A program made the position numbers and the translations under genes. 17,949 nt of DNA, from the NCBI GenBank assembly GCA_031127185.1, contig JARIET010000025.1, forward strand, positions 1-17,949. Reading direction: 5' to 3'. The stretch is from Gemmatimonadota bacterium (GTDB lineage: Bacteria; Gemmatimonadota; Gemmatimonadetes; Gemmatimonadales; Gemmatimonadaceae). Below are positions 1 through 7,078 of this stretch, piece by piece; the stretch's first letter is position 1; every line of letters starts with the position of its first letter. The notes beneath the pieces were generated by a model. The model was not told the DNA's origin and did no database searches. It saw only the letters and a program-made list of their open reading frames with translations.

Positions 1-172
1 AGGCCCCCCAGCTGCCCGGGTTGTTCACGAGGAGCATTCCCGCCACGGTGAGGCCGCGGAAGGCGTCGAGCGAGAGCATCCGCGTTCGAGTCGGCTTCGC
101 TGGCGCGCCACCGAAGGCGGGGTCCAGCACGGGGGACGTGCGGGTCGCCGTGGCGACCTGGGGAGCGGACAT
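1..172 (-). CDS. Membrane acyltransferase, heparan-alpha-glucosaminide N-acetyltransferase-like (5' end only)
   Basis: Reading leftward from the ATG at 172, about 57 residues are visible before the window edge. After a polar 29-residue N terminus comes [20 protein letters not shown] followed by PGSWGA. This is the characteristic first segment of the COG4299/DUF5009 family of multi-helix membrane acetyltransferases, which transfer acetyl groups from acetyl-CoA across the membrane to sugars. The start is chosen because it is the only ATG ahead of the conserved segment, although no clear ribosome binding site precedes it. The gene lies downstream of the oxidase operon on the same strand but is separated from it by a strong hairpin, so it probably has its own promoter or is reached by readthrough. 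The substrate cannot be told from this fragment. Confidence 0.75.
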   Translation of the reverse strand, partial: MSAPQVATATRTSPVLDPAFGGAPAKPTRTRMLSLDAFRGLTVAGMLLVNNPGSWGA

Positions 173-197
173 TCGCGGAATCTACCGCCATTAACGA

Positions 198-231
198 AAG
201 ACGGCCGCCGGATCGCTCCGGCGGCCGTCTT
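198..231 (-). terminator. Hairpin terminator after the cytochrome oxidase operon
   Basis: A perfect 15-base-pair inverted repeat: the arm at 198-212 (AAGACGGCCGCCGGA) pairs with 217-231 around the four-base loop TCGC. It begins 20 bases past the stop of the subunit IV gene. On the minus strand the stem is followed by a short T-containing stretch (TTTCGTT), as expected of an intrinsic terminator for the oxidase operon. Confidence 0.85.
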
Positions 232-250
232 GTCGAGTCGATCTCGCGCG

Positions 251-574
251 CTAGAAGCTCAGCTTTCCAAACAGGAACAGCAGCGCCAACAGGGTGCACA
301 CCGCGATGAACAGCGATCCGACGAACAGGCGCTTGAAGATCCAGTGGTCATAGCGCAGGTGCATGTAGAACATCACGACGATGTAGAACTTGACCACCGA
401 CATCGCGAGCAGCGTCGGCGGGAAGAGCTTGGAGTGCTGGAAGGGCGTGTAGTACACCCAGACTTCAACGATCGTGATCAACGTGAGCCAGAAGGCCACC
501 CACTTGTACTGCTTCCAGGTGGGGTGCTCCTTGTGATCGGCCGTGTGCCCGTGGGCAGCGGAGTGGTCGCTCAT
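251..574 (-). CDS. Cytochrome c oxidase subunit IV (prokaryotic COX4 / CyoD type)
   Basis: A 107-residue protein with a His-rich soluble N terminus (residues 1-20) and three predicted membrane helices at about 24-43, 52-71 and 82-103. The segment KFYIVVMFYMHLRYD (about 62-76) is the hallmark of the small prokaryotic subunit IV family, which helps assemble or stabilise haem-copper oxidases and carries no cofactors. The start at 574 (MSDHSAAHG) is preferred over an upstream in-frame start at 673, because the extra residues are low-complexity Ser/Thr and would overlap the subunit III gene. The stop of the preceding subunit III fragment is seven bases upstream and no strong Shine-Dalgarno is present, so translation is probably coupled. 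It is the last gene of the oxidase operon. Confidence 0.88.
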   Translation of the reverse strand: MSDHSAAHGHTADHKEHPTWKQYKWVAFWLTLITIVEVWVYYTPFQHSKLFPPTLLAMSVVKFYIVVMFYMHLRYDHWIFKRLFVGSLFIAVCTLLALLFLFGKLSF

Positions 575-581
575 AGGATGG

Positions 582-944
582 TTATTGGATGAGGTAGATG
601 AGCGTGAAGATCGCGATCCAGACGACGTCGACGAAGTGCCAGTAGAGGGCGCAGATGTCCACGAGCAGGACATCGTTCTTGCCTTTCAGCCCGCGCTTCA
701 TGTCAATCGCGAAGAGCGTCAACAGCCAGAGCACACCAACCGCCACGTGCGTACCGTGGAAACCGGTGAGCGTGAAAAACGATGAGCCGAAGAGGTTGGT
801 CTTGATCGTCAACCCTTCGTGCACGAACGACGTGAACTCGTACGACTGGTAGCCAAGGAAGGCGGCGCCCATCAGGGCGGTCGCCATCAGCCAGAATTTT
901 GACGACGCGAGGCAACGATCCCACCAGCCGGCGCCGGCGGGCAT
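582..944 (-). CDS. ctaE: Cytochrome c oxidase subunit III, C-terminal part (split by an in-frame TAG)
   Basis: A 120-residue frame with three predicted membrane helices at about 17-37, 55-80 and 92-118. It carries the COX3 signatures GFHGTHV (61-67) and YWHFVDVVWI (101-110). It lacks the N-terminal two helices of the bacterial five-helix subunit III. Those are encoded in the frame immediately upstream (960-1340), in the same reading frame and separated only by a TAG codon and five sense codons. The ATG at 944 has an AAGGG motif seven bases upstream, so independent initiation or reinitiation after the TAG is plausible. Alternatively the TAG is a mutation, a sequencing error (CAG to TAG would restore one frame) or a suppressed codon. 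Either way this is genuine subunit III sequence. Confidence 0.85.
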   Translation of the reverse strand: MPAGAGWWDRCLASSKFWLMATALMGAAFLGYQSYEFTSFVHEGLTIKTNLFGSSFFTLTGFHGTHVAVGVLWLLTLFAIDMKRGLKGKNDVLLVDICALYWHFVDVVWIAIFTLIYLIQ

Positions 945-959
945 CGCCTGACCCTTGGT

Positions 960-1340
960 CTAAACGGCGGCGAGGGCGAGCACCATCGCCAGCGATGACA
1001 TGAGGAGCACAAAGGTGGACTGCGACGTGACGGGGATGTCGAGGATGGGCTTCATCACGTCGGCCGCGGCGCAGCCCTTGGCGGCCACGGCGGCCGCCGA
1101 GTCACCGACAACGTTCGAGACTTTGCAGCCCCACTCGTGCGGCCAGGGCCCGACCTTGGAGCGGCCCTTGTAGACGAGGTAGGTGGAGATAAGTGACGCG
1201 AACAGCATGCACTCCGACCCGATCAGCGCCCAGATCGCGATCTTGCGATTCTCGAGGCCCGTGCTCGTGTAGTGTGTGTGTTCCCCGTGTCCGCCCGCGG
1301 CGGGTTCCGGGTGTTCCATGGATGCTACGGCGGTGGCCAC
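960..1340 (-). CDS. ctaE: Cytochrome c oxidase subunit III, N-terminal part (ends at an in-frame TAG)
   Basis: A 126-residue frame containing the first two helices of a five-helix subunit III, at about 34-57 (IAIWALIGSECMLFASLIST) and 106-126 (TFVLLMSSLAMVLALAAV). It stops at TAG (960-962) directly after the second helix, and the rest of subunit III follows in the same frame. The loop between the helices (58-105) looks longer than usual and contains two cysteines (C72, C90). The start is GTG at 1340, supported by GGAG nine bases upstream. The internal ATG at 1319 has no such site. The subunit I stop lies 15 bases upstream. In the family, subunit III binds lipid, sits beside subunit I and stabilises proton uptake, with no metal cofactor. 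Confidence 0.85.
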   Translation of the reverse strand: MATAVASMEHPEPAAGGHGEHTHYTSTGLENRKIAIWALIGSECMLFASLISTYLVYKGRSKVGPWPHEWGCKVSNVVGDSAAAVAAKGCAAADVMKPILDIPVTSQSTFVLLMSSLAMVLALAAV

Positions 1341-1355
1341 TGTGATGGTCTCCGG

Positions 1356-3275
1356 TTATTCGAGAGGGCTGGTGAGCCAGCCGTAGAGTGTGCCGATGAA
1401 GAGCGACCCGCTGACGATCATCGCGCCGATGGCGAACGGCATGCTGATCGCGTGGACGAACACGAGCCCGCCCACCATCATCACCATGAAGAGTGCCGCG
1501 AAGAGGGGCTTGATGGTCGGGAACGGCATCGGAATGCCGAGTTCCTTCGCCGTCTTGTACTCCGTCTCCTCGTGCATCGGGACGGCGTGCGAGTCGGTGA
1601 TGGTCATCGCGTCGGGCCCCGAGTGCGCCAGGTCGGCCGTCATCTCCGGGTGCTTCAAATCCCAGAGGGGATAGCGCGACGTTACCACGGGCAGTTGCGC
1701 GAAGTTGTAGTCCGGCGGCGGCGACGGAATGGACCACTCGAGCGTGCCTGCACCCCATGCGTCATTGGGCGCCTTCTCACCGCTCGAACGGCTCTTGAAG
1801 AAGTTGTACATGAAGACCAGCGCGCCGGCGAACTGGAAGATCACGCCGATCGTGGACCACCAGTTGAAGTTCTCCCAGCCCTGCCCGATGTCGTAGGTAT
1901 AAATGCGGCGGGGCATGCCGAGCATTCCGCTGTAGTGCATCGGGAAGAACGTCATGTTCATCCCGATGAAGAAGAGCCAGAAGTGGAGATTGCCCAGTTT
2001 CTCGCTCAGATAGCGGCCGGTCATCTTCGGGAAGTAGAAGTAGATGCCGCCCATGATGCCCATGATGGAGCCGCCAAACAGCACGTAATGGAAGTGCGCG
2101 ACGATGAAATACGTGTCGGTCTGCTGCAGGTCCGTGGGGGGCGACGAGTGCATCACGCCCGAGATGCCGCCGATGGTGAAGAGTGCCACCAGGGCAATGG
2201 CGAACTTCATCGCGACGGTGAACCTGATCTGTCCGCCCCACATCGTGGCGATCCAGTTGAAGATCTTCACGCCGGTCGGGATGCCGATGAGCATCGTCGC
2301 CATGGAGAAGATCGTGTCCGCCGTCGCGCCCATGCCCACCGCGAACATATGGTGGGCCCAGACACCGAAGCCGAGGAAGCCGATCATGATGCCCGAGTAC
2401 ACCATCACGTTGTAGCCGAAGAGCGGCTTCTTCGAGAAGGTGGGCAGGATCTCCGACGCAAGGCCGAAGGCCGGCAGGATCAGGATGTACACCTCAGGGT
2501 GTCCGAAAACCCAGAACAGGTGCTGCCAGAGGAGCGGGTCGGCGCCGGCGGCAATCTCATAGAACTGCGTGCCGAAGAACCGGTCGAACTGAAGGAAGAA
2601 GAGCGCGACCGTGATGGCCGGGAATGCGAGCACGAGCAGGAACTGCACCACGAACGACATCCACGTGAAGATCGGCATGCGCATCAGGGACATTCCCGGC
2701 GCGCGCATGTTGATGATCGTCGTGATGAAGTTGAACGCCGCCGCGAGTGAGCTGACGCCGAGGATCTGGAGGCCCAGCACCCAGAAGTCGATATTGAGGC
2801 CGCCGGAGAACTGCATCGTGGTGAGCGGCGCGTAGCCGAACCAGCCGCCATCGGGTGCGACCTTGAAGAAGATCGGCACCGTCATGAAAAGGCCGCCGAA
2901 CAGGTACACCCAGTAGCTGAAGGCGTTGAGTCGCGGGAAGGCGACGTCGCGCGCGCCAATCTGCAGCGGAATCAGGTAGTTGAAGAAGGCGGCGGAGAGC
3001 GGCATGATGACGAGGAAGACCATCGTCGTGCCGTGCATCGTGAAGAGCTGGTTGAACATCTCCGCCGACACGACCTGTCCGTTCGGTCCCATCAGCTGGG
3101 CGCGCATGATGGCGGCTTCGATGCCGCCAACCAGGAAGAAGAACAGCGCGGTCCAGAGATACAGGGTGCCGATACGCTTGTGGTCGACAGTTGCGAGCCA
3201 GCTCCAAAGGCCCGTGGCCTCACCCGTCGCGTAGGCGGCGGCGTGGGCTGGGGCGGGGGCTGCGGTGGTAGCCAT
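1356..3275 (-). CDS. ctaD: Cytochrome c oxidase subunit I (caa3-type, A1 haem-copper oxidase)
   Basis: A 639-residue catalytic subunit that reduces O2 to water at a haem a3-CuB centre and pumps protons. All key residues are visible: haem a ligands H81 and H396, haem a3 ligand H394, CuB ligands H259, H308 and H309, and the cross-linked tyrosine Y263. The motif HPEVY (259-263) contains the glutamate that defines the A1 subtype. D-channel residues N99, D110 and N117 and K-channel K337 are conserved. After the 12 core helices the C terminus adds two more, at about 591-609 and 613-634. Such 14-helix subunits I occur with five-helix subunits III, as here. The subunit II stop is 21 bases upstream. 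A GGAG lies about 12 bases before the ATG, a rather long spacing. Confidence 0.97.
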   Translation of the reverse strand: MATTAAPAPAHAAAYATGEATGLWSWLATVDHKRIGTLYLWTALFFFLVGGIEAAIMRAQLMGPNGQVVSAEMFNQLFTMHGTTMVFLVIMPLSAAFFNYLIPLQIGARDVAFPRLNAFSYWVYLFGGLFMTVPIFFKVAPDGGWFGYAPLTTMQFSGGLNIDFWVLGLQILGVSSLAAAFNFITTIINMRAPGMSLMRMPIFTWMSFVVQFLLVLAFPAITVALFFLQFDRFFGTQFYEIAAGADPLLWQHLFWVFGHPEVYILILPAFGLASEILPTFSKKPLFGYNVMVYSGIMIGFLGFGVWAHHMFAVGMGATADTIFSMATMLIGIPTGVKIFNWIATMWGGQIRFTVAMKFAIALVALFTIGGISGVMHSSPPTDLQQTDTYFIVAHFHYVLFGGSIMGIMGGIYFYFPKMTGRYLSEKLGNLHFWLFFIGMNMTFFPMHYSGMLGMPRRIYTYDIGQGWENFNWWSTIGVIFQFAGALVFMYNFFKSRSSGEKAPNDAWGAGTLEWSIPSPPPDYNFAQLPVVTSRYPLWDLKHPEMTADLAHSGPDAMTITDSHAVPMHEETEYKTAKELGIPMPFPTIKPLFAALFMVMMVGGLVFVHAISMPFAIGAMIVSGSLFIGTLYGWLTSPLE

Positions 3276-3296
3276 ATAAGTGGGAGTCTCCGGCCG

Positions 3297-4592
3297 TTAC
3301 TTGAGAGAGAGCAGGTAGGCGACGATGTCGGCGATCTCTGCATCAGAGAGACCAGCGGTCACGTTCGCCTTCATCATCGGACTGTACTCGCCCTGCCCGA
3401 AGACATTCATGATCGCGCCTGGCTTCATGCTGGGCGCATTCTTGATCCACCGCGCGAGGTTCTGCGGCGTGGTGGGGAAGAGCCCGCCAGCGAAGGTGTG
3501 CCGCGTGCCGACGTGGGTCAGGTTCGGGCCCTTGGCCACATCGTCGGACACCAGCGCCTGCTCGCCCTTGATCACGTGGCAGGTAAGGCAGGGCGCCTTG
3601 CCGAGGTTGGCCATGTTGGTGATCAGGTCGTGCCCGCGCTTGGCATCACCCTGCGCGAGGAGTCCGTCGTTGAACTGGATGCTCGCCGGGATTGGCGTCC
3701 GCGGCACCGTGTGCGCTGGCATCTTCTCCGCCGGGAACACGTACCCGCTGGCGACCGGCGCCGGGGCCGGGATCGGCAGCACGGCGGCTCGTTGTGGCGT
3801 GCGCCGCGCGGCGCTGTCCGCTGCGGCCTGTGCGGCAAGCGCCACCGGCGAGCCCGCCGCCGCGCCCTTCTGCGCGTTCACCCAGCTGTCGAAGTTCTCC
3901 GGCGTCGTGGTGTACACGCGGAAGCGCATGTTCGCGTGCGAGGCGCCGCAGTACTCGGTGCAGAACCCGTTGAACACGCCTTCAGTCAGCTTGGCGTCGG
4001 GTGTGTACCACATGTGGTTCGTCTTGTTGCTGATCAGGTCGCGTTTGCCAGCCAGCTGCGGGGTCCAGAACGAGTGGATGACGTCCACCGTCCGGAGCGT
4101 GAAGTTCACCGTCTTGCCGGCCGGCAGGTACAGCTCGTTGGCCGTCACGACGCCGAGTTCCGGGTAGCGGAACTCCCACCACCACTGGTGCCCGTAGACC
4201 TCGACCTGCAGGGCACCGGCGGGCGCCGGCGCCTGCGTCTTGAAGATCGTCTTGACCGTCGGCACCGCGATCGGGATCAGGATCAGCACCGGGATCAACG
4301 TCCACACGATTTCGAGCGTGTGGTTGCCGTGGATCTGCTTCGGCATCGGCGCGCCGGGCTTGGCCCGGAACTTGAAGATCGTGACGATCAGCAGCACTTC
4401 GACGAAGACGAAAACCAGCGTCCCCATGAAGAGGATCCGGTCCCACAACGCGATGATGTCGGTGTTGACTTCGCTGTTGTGGAGGAAGGTGGAGTTGGGC
4501 AGATCCTTCTGCGCTCCACAGGCAGCGAGCGCCAGCGCGGCGACCGCGATGACGAACGCGGAAGCGAGCCGGCGGTGAGGCGATCGGTTCAT
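3297..4592 (-). CDS. ctaC: Cytochrome c oxidase subunit II with fused cytochrome c domain
   Basis: A 431-residue lipoprotein-type subunit II. Residues 1-24 form a signal peptide ending in the lipobox LAAC (Cys25). Two membrane helices follow at about 52-73 and 93-114, then the cupredoxin domain. CuA ligands are H173 and the CTEYCGASHANM segment, giving C211, E213, C215, H219 and M222. After an Ala/Pro-rich linker (about 243-300) comes a class I cytochrome c domain with haem motif CLTCH (335-339) and a probable methionine ligand at M406 or M407. This fusion defines a caa3 oxidase, in which the attached cytochrome feeds electrons to CuA. The start at 4592 is chosen because it places the signal peptide correctly and has AGGA eight bases upstream. 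A longer in-frame start at 4664 would bury the signal peptide. First gene of the oxidase operon. Confidence 0.96.
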   Translation of the reverse strand: MNRSPHRRLASAFVIAVAALALAACGAQKDLPNSTFLHNSEVNTDIIALWDRILFMGTLVFVFVEVLLIVTIFKFRAKPGAPMPKQIHGNHTLEIVWTLIPVLILIPIAVPTVKTIFKTQAPAPAGALQVEVYGHQWWWEFRYPELGVVTANELYLPAGKTVNFTLRTVDVIHSFWTPQLAGKRDLISNKTNHMWYTPDAKLTEGVFNGFCTEYCGASHANMRFRVYTTTPENFDSWVNAQKGAAAGSPVALAAQAAADSAARRTPQRAAVLPIPAPAPVASGYVFPAEKMPAHTVPRTPIPASIQFNDGLLAQGDAKRGHDLITNMANLGKAPCLTCHVIKGEQALVSDDVAKGPNLTHVGTRHTFAGGLFPTTPQNLARWIKNAPSMKPGAIMNVFGQGEYSPMMKANVTAGLSDAEIADIVAYLLSLK

Positions 4593-4746
4593 TACGGGGT
4601 CCTGTCCGTGGGGATGACGGGAGGGGAGGGGCTGGCCGCGCGGCAGCGAAAATCCGCGCGACAAATAACCCGGAAAAACTACGGCCCGGGAGCCACTCTA
4701 TGGAAGGGCTTTGGCAGAATTTCTCGCCGAAGCCGGTTATGCGGCT

Positions 4747-5124
4747 TCAGTCGGGCGCGATCTCGATAGCCACCGCGTGCTGCTCCTTCACCTTGTTGAC
4801 GTTCAATTCGATTGCCGTGCGGATCTGGGCTAATCCTTCCCGCATCACGCGGATCTTGGCCTGATCGCCACCACCACCTCGCGAGGACATCAGGATGAAG
4901 TTCGCCACCTGGTCCGCGATGAGGCCGAATTGCCCCTTCAGCTGGCCCTGAAGCGGCACGGCAATCCGCTTGATCTGCTGTGGGACGACGCCGAGGGGCT
5001 TGTTGGCCTTCACCTCCACGGCCCCACGCTCAATCATCGCGTTCATCTTGCTCAATGTCAGAAGCGCCTCTTCCAGCGTCTTCATCTTCTGTGTGCCCGC
5101 GCCATCCAGCTTGGATGCAGCCAT
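4747..5124 (-). CDS. Unrecognised 125-residue protein coupled to aspartase
   Basis: I do not recognise this protein. It is soluble in appearance, has no cysteine, no signal peptide and no membrane segment, and reads as mostly helical. Notable stretches are KPLGVVPQQIKRIAVPLQGQ (42-61), a flexible SRGGGGDQ (81-88), and an amphipathic helix-like tail (about 89-115). It is very likely real: its ATG overlaps the stop codon of the aspartase gene as TGATG, and a GGAGG lies nine bases upstream within the aspartase 3' end, so translation should be coupled. The pairing suggests a partner or regulator of the aspartase, but nothing in the sequence names a function. About 154 bases separate its stop from the oxidase operon start. 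That gap contains only a weak stem (GAAGCC/GGCTTC around 4731-4748) and no promoter I can defend. Confidence 0.8.
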   Translation of the reverse strand: MAASKLDGAGTQKMKTLEEALLTLSKMNAMIERGAVEVKANKPLGVVPQQIKRIAVPLQGQLKGQFGLIADQVANFILMSSRGGGGDQAKIRVMREGLAQIRTAIELNVNKVKEQHAVAIEIAPD

Positions 5125-6995
5125 CAGGAAGTTCCTCCCGTCATCGCGGCCGGGTTGAGGGCGCTGTCGAGCTCAGCCCGCTGCATCCAACCGCGTTCCA
5201 GCACCAGTTCGTACACGCCCCGCCCCGACTGCAGCGCGGCCATCGCCACCTCAGCGCATTTCTCGTATCCCAGGATGGGCACGAGCGCCGTGACGATCCC
5301 GATCGAATGTTCCACCAGATGGCGCATTCGGTCGGGGTTTGGGGTGATTCCCTCGATGCAACGTTCCCTGAGCACCACGCAGGCGTTGCGCATCGACTGG
5401 ATGTTACGGAGAAGCCGAAAGGCGATTACCGGTTCAAACACGTTGAGCTGAAGCTGGCCCGCCTCGGCGGCCATTGTCACCGTCACGTCGCCGCCGATCA
5501 CGTCGAAGCAGACCTGGTTCACCACTTCGGGGATGACGGGATTCACCTTGCCGGGCATGATGCTCGAGCCGGGCTGCATCGGCGGCAGGTTGATTTCGCC
5601 AAAGCCGGTACGGGGACCGCTCGAAAGCAGCCGCAGATCGTTGCAGATCTTGGACAGCTTTACGGCGCAGCGCTTGAGCACGCCCGAAAGCTGAACGAAG
5701 GAGCCGGTGTCGGCCGTGGCTTCAATCAGGTCCGGTGCCGTGATCAACTCCAGGCCACTGACCTCGCTGAGCAGGGTGCAGACCAGTTCTGCGTAGCCTG
5801 CCGGCGCGGTGATGCGCGTGCCGATGGCTGTGGCGCCCATATTCGTCTCGCGAATGAGCGCCTGCGCCTCCGTCAGCCGATCCACATCCTCGGCAAGCGT
5901 GTGGCCGAACGCCGCGAACTCCTGGCCCAGCGTCATCGGGACCGCGTCCTGCAGTTGGGTGCGGCCCATCTTGAGATGGGGCGCGAACTCGTCGCCCTTC
6001 TTGAGGAACGCCCCGACCAGGTCGGTCATCGCCAGCTTGAGCGCGACGATCGCGTGGTGCAGCGCGAGCTTCACCGCCGTCGGATAGACGTCGTTGGTGC
6101 TTTGCGAGAGGTTGACGTGTTCGTTTGGATGCACCTGGGCATAACTGCCGCGCGGCTGGCCGAGGATCTCGAGCGCGCGATTGGCGATCACCTCGTTGGC
6201 ATTCATGTTGCTTGAGGTGCCCGCGCCGCCCTGGATCATGTCCACGCGGAAATGCTCGTGGTGACGGCCCTGCTGGATCTCGCGCGCGGCGCGGACGATG
6301 GCGTGTGCCGTCTCGGGCTCGAGCAAGCCGAGCTGCAGGTTGGCCCGGGCGGCCGCCTCCTTCACCTGCGCAAGCGCAATGACCAGCTCTGGGAACTGGC
6401 AGAGCAGAACGCCGGTGATGGGGAAGTTCTCCATCGCCCGAAGGGTCTGGATGCCGTAGAGCGCCGCGTCTGGCACATCGCGCTCCCCAAGAAAGTCGTG
6501 TTCCGTTCGCGTTGGTCCGCCAAATCCAAGCGAGCGGCCAGCGCCGGCAAGCATGGCGTCGGCCCCGCGGAGGCGGTCGGCAATTGCGCGGCCGGCGCGC
6601 GCCACCAGCGCCGCATGCAAGGCCGGCTGGTCCTTGAGCACGGATGCCAACGCGTCGTTGCGGAAGCGCATCAGGCGCGTGGGCCTCGTGGCGCGGGCGG
6701 ACGACCCGTGCGTTCCGCCCTCGAGCACGACGCTCTCGCCAAGGACGCTGCCCCTGCCAAACGTGGCAAGGCGAATCGAGACGCCCGTCTGCGAATGATC
6801 AGTGCGCTCGATGGCCACGTTGCCATCGAGAATCACGGCGAAAAACGCCCGTTCGGCCCCTTCCTGAAAGACGAACTCGTCGGTGCCGAGCGTCAGCTCC
6901 TCGCCGGCCTTGGCCAGGTGCCAGAGGAGGGTGTCCGGGAGGCCGTTGAAGAAGGCAACGCCGCGGAGCAGTTCAGCCGGTCCATTCGAGGGCAT
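5124..6995 (-). CDS. aspA: Aspartate ammonia-lyase with N-terminal cyclic-nucleotide-binding-like domain
   Basis: Catalyses the reversible conversion of L-aspartate to fumarate and ammonia in the cytoplasm. The lyase part (about 165-615) carries QGGAGTSSNMNANEVIANRA (255-274), NLSQSTNDVYPTA (295-307) and the catalytic SS-loop GSSIMPGKVNP (476-486). The following VIPEVVNQVCFDVIG fits aspartase rather than fumarase. The family is usually near 470 residues. The extra 150 or so at the N terminus resemble a CRP-type cyclic-nucleotide fold: a buried beta-roll with FQEGAERAFFAVILDGNVAI (43-62) and LGESVVLEGG (85-94). The glycine-glutamate pair of the phosphate-binding cassette is kept (G86, E87), but the arginine expected about ten residues later appears to be glycine (G97), so nucleotide binding is uncertain. 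There is no DNA-binding domain. The ATG at 6995 lacks a strong ribosome binding site. It is divergent from the glycosyltransferase gene and coupled to the downstream 125-residue gene. Confidence 0.93.
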   Translation of the reverse strand: MPSNGPAELLRGVAFFNGLPDTLLWHLAKAGEELTLGTDEFVFQEGAERAFFAVILDGNVAIERTDHSQTGVSIRLATFGRGSVLGESVVLEGGTHGSSARATRPTRLMRFRNDALASVLKDQPALHAALVARAGRAIADRLRGADAMLAGAGRSLGFGGPTRTEHDFLGERDVPDAALYGIQTLRAMENFPITGVLLCQFPELVIALAQVKEAAARANLQLGLLEPETAHAIVRAAREIQQGRHHEHFRVDMIQGGAGTSSNMNANEVIANRALEILGQPRGSYAQVHPNEHVNLSQSTNDVYPTAVKLALHHAIVALKLAMTDLVGAFLKKGDEFAPHLKMGRTQLQDAVPMTLGQEFAAFGHTLAEDVDRLTEAQALIRETNMGATAIGTRITAPAGYAELVCTLLSEVSGLELITAPDLIEATADTGSFVQLSGVLKRCAVKLSKICNDLRLLSSGPRTGFGEINLPPMQPGSSIMPGKVNPVIPEVVNQVCFDVIGGDVTVTMAAEAGQLQLNVFEPVIAFRLLRNIQSMRNACVVLRERCIEGITPNPDRMRHLVEHSIGIVTALVPILGYEKCAEVAMAALQSGRGVYELVLERGWMQRAELDSALNPAAMTGGTS

Positions 6996-7078
6996 GGCTG
7001 GAAGTTAGACCGGGGTCCACCATACGGGGTAGCGAAACGGGCCAAGTCGCGGCTCCCGCGCGATTACGTTGCCTTACC

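Noticed and set aside
1272..2750. A long plus-strand frame of 492 codons opposite the subunit I gene
   Set aside because: It lies antisense to clear subunit I coding sequence and its translation is rich in Arg, His, Asp and Glu with no family pattern, as expected of a GC-rich shadow frame.
4593..4746. A defined promoter for the oxidase operon
   Set aside because: The gap before subunit II has some AT-rich patches, but I could not find a convincing pair of -35 and -10 elements.
3033..4769. A plus-strand frame of 578 codons opposite subunit II
   Set aside because: Antisense to the CuA and haem-binding coding sequence. Its composition is that of a shadow frame and it has no recognisable domain.
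4980..6215. A plus-strand frame of 411 codons opposite the aspartase gene
   Set aside because: Antisense to conserved aspartase motifs, with a His/Arg-rich low-complexity translation and no ribosome binding site.
5124..6995. Fumarase (class II) as an alternative to aspartase
   Set aside because: Both share GSSIMPGKVNP, but the following VIPEVVNQVCFDVIG and the NMNANEVIANRALE region fit aspartate ammonia-lyase better.
5124..6995. CRP-type transcription factor for the N-terminal domain
   Set aside because: No helix-turn-helix follows the nucleotide-like domain. The chain continues directly into the lyase.
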